DNA from: Mesorhizobium sp.
Lineage (GTDB): Bacteria > Pseudomonadota > Alphaproteobacteria > Rhizobiales > Rhizobiaceae
Assembly: GCA_019509685.1 (NCBI GenBank)
Contig: JAEKLU010000094.1
Span: forward strand, 1 to 6,107
Direction of reading: 5' to 3'
DNA: 6,107 bases
How positions within the stretch are numbered: position 1 is the stretch's first letter; every line of letters begins with the position of its first letter. The position numbers were made by a program, and so were the translations under genes. Under the pieces are notes generated by a model. It was not told where the DNA came from and made no database searches. It worked only from the letters and a program-made list of their open reading frames with translations. Shown here in pieces: positions 6,001-6,107 of this stretch.

Positions 6001-6107
6001 GTGATCAAGTTCATCGCCGCCGCGCTGTGGATCTGCGCCGTGACGCTGGGCGCGGTGTTCTATTCTTTCCAGGCGGCCGGCGAGCGCGGCGTCGGCGAAA
6101 CGCCGAA
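6001..6107 (+). CDS. Start of a single-pass membrane-anchored protein, cut by window edge
   Basis: Only 35 residues are visible. After MIK comes one hydrophobic segment (about 4-22, FIAAALWICAVTLGAVFYS) followed by a polar stretch with glutamates and arginines. This is an N-terminal membrane anchor or uncleaved signal, with the rest probably in the periplasm. It lies 31 bases after the FlgN-like gene on the same strand, so it probably belongs to the flagellar operon. I cannot assign a family from this fragment; a FliL-like or other basal-body-associated membrane protein would fit but is not shown. Confidence 0.7.
   Translation, partial: MIKFIAAALWICAVTLGAVFYSFQAAGERGVGETP

Noticed and set aside
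5975..6004. Nine-codon frame (ATG at 5975) ending in a GTGA overlap with the gene at 6001
   Set aside because: It has only a weak ribosome site and no sign of selection; the overlap is probably incidental, although a coupling role cannot be excluded.

Overview
The window is GC-rich DNA with strongly G/C-biased third codon positions. The gene order flhA-fliR-FliJ-like-flgJ-FlgN-like and the protein style (a 695-residue FlhA and a single-domain FlgJ without a muramidase) point to an alphaproteobacterium of the Rhizobiales, most likely Mesorhizobium or a close relative. This assignment comes from recognition by eye, not from a search.

Layout. Positions 1-1300 hold a small non-flagellar block: the N-terminal part of an atypical/extended SDR oxidoreductase (minus strand, cut by the left edge), a divergent MarR-family regulator (plus strand), and an antibiotic-biosynthesis-monooxygenase (ABM) type small protein (minus strand) that converges on marR with an 11-base gap. 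The 62-base divergent SDR/marR intergenic region carries a spaced inverted repeat that is a reasonable MarR operator candidate. The likely theme is a regulator controlling redox or quinone/electrophile enzymes, but the substrate cannot be read from the sequence.

Positions 1301-1421 separate the ABM gene from the flagellar genes and must carry their divergent promoters. An 8-bp inverted repeat (CCGTAACC/GGTTACGG) lies there. From 1422 rightward all recognised genes are on the plus strand and belong to the flagellar type III export apparatus and rod/hook assembly: flhA (export gate), fliR (export gate, overlapping flhA by GTGA), a FliJ-like coiled-coil protein, flgJ (rod-binding protein), a FlgN-like export chaperone, and the start of a single-pass membrane protein cut by the right edge. 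FlhA and FliR form the membrane channel, FliJ-like proteins link the export ATPase to FlhA, FlgN-type chaperones deliver hook-filament junction proteins to FlhA, and FlgJ helps assemble the rod.

The flagellar string is tight except for a 319-base gap between the FliJ-like gene and flgJ (4650-4968). That gap contains a minus-strand reading frame with host-like codon use that I do not recognise. It is the least explained part of the window. I see no RNA gene, CRISPR array, insertion sequence or clear rho-independent terminator, and no convincing sign of a wholly new system; most of the window is ordinary flagellar core plus a small regulator/oxidoreductase block.
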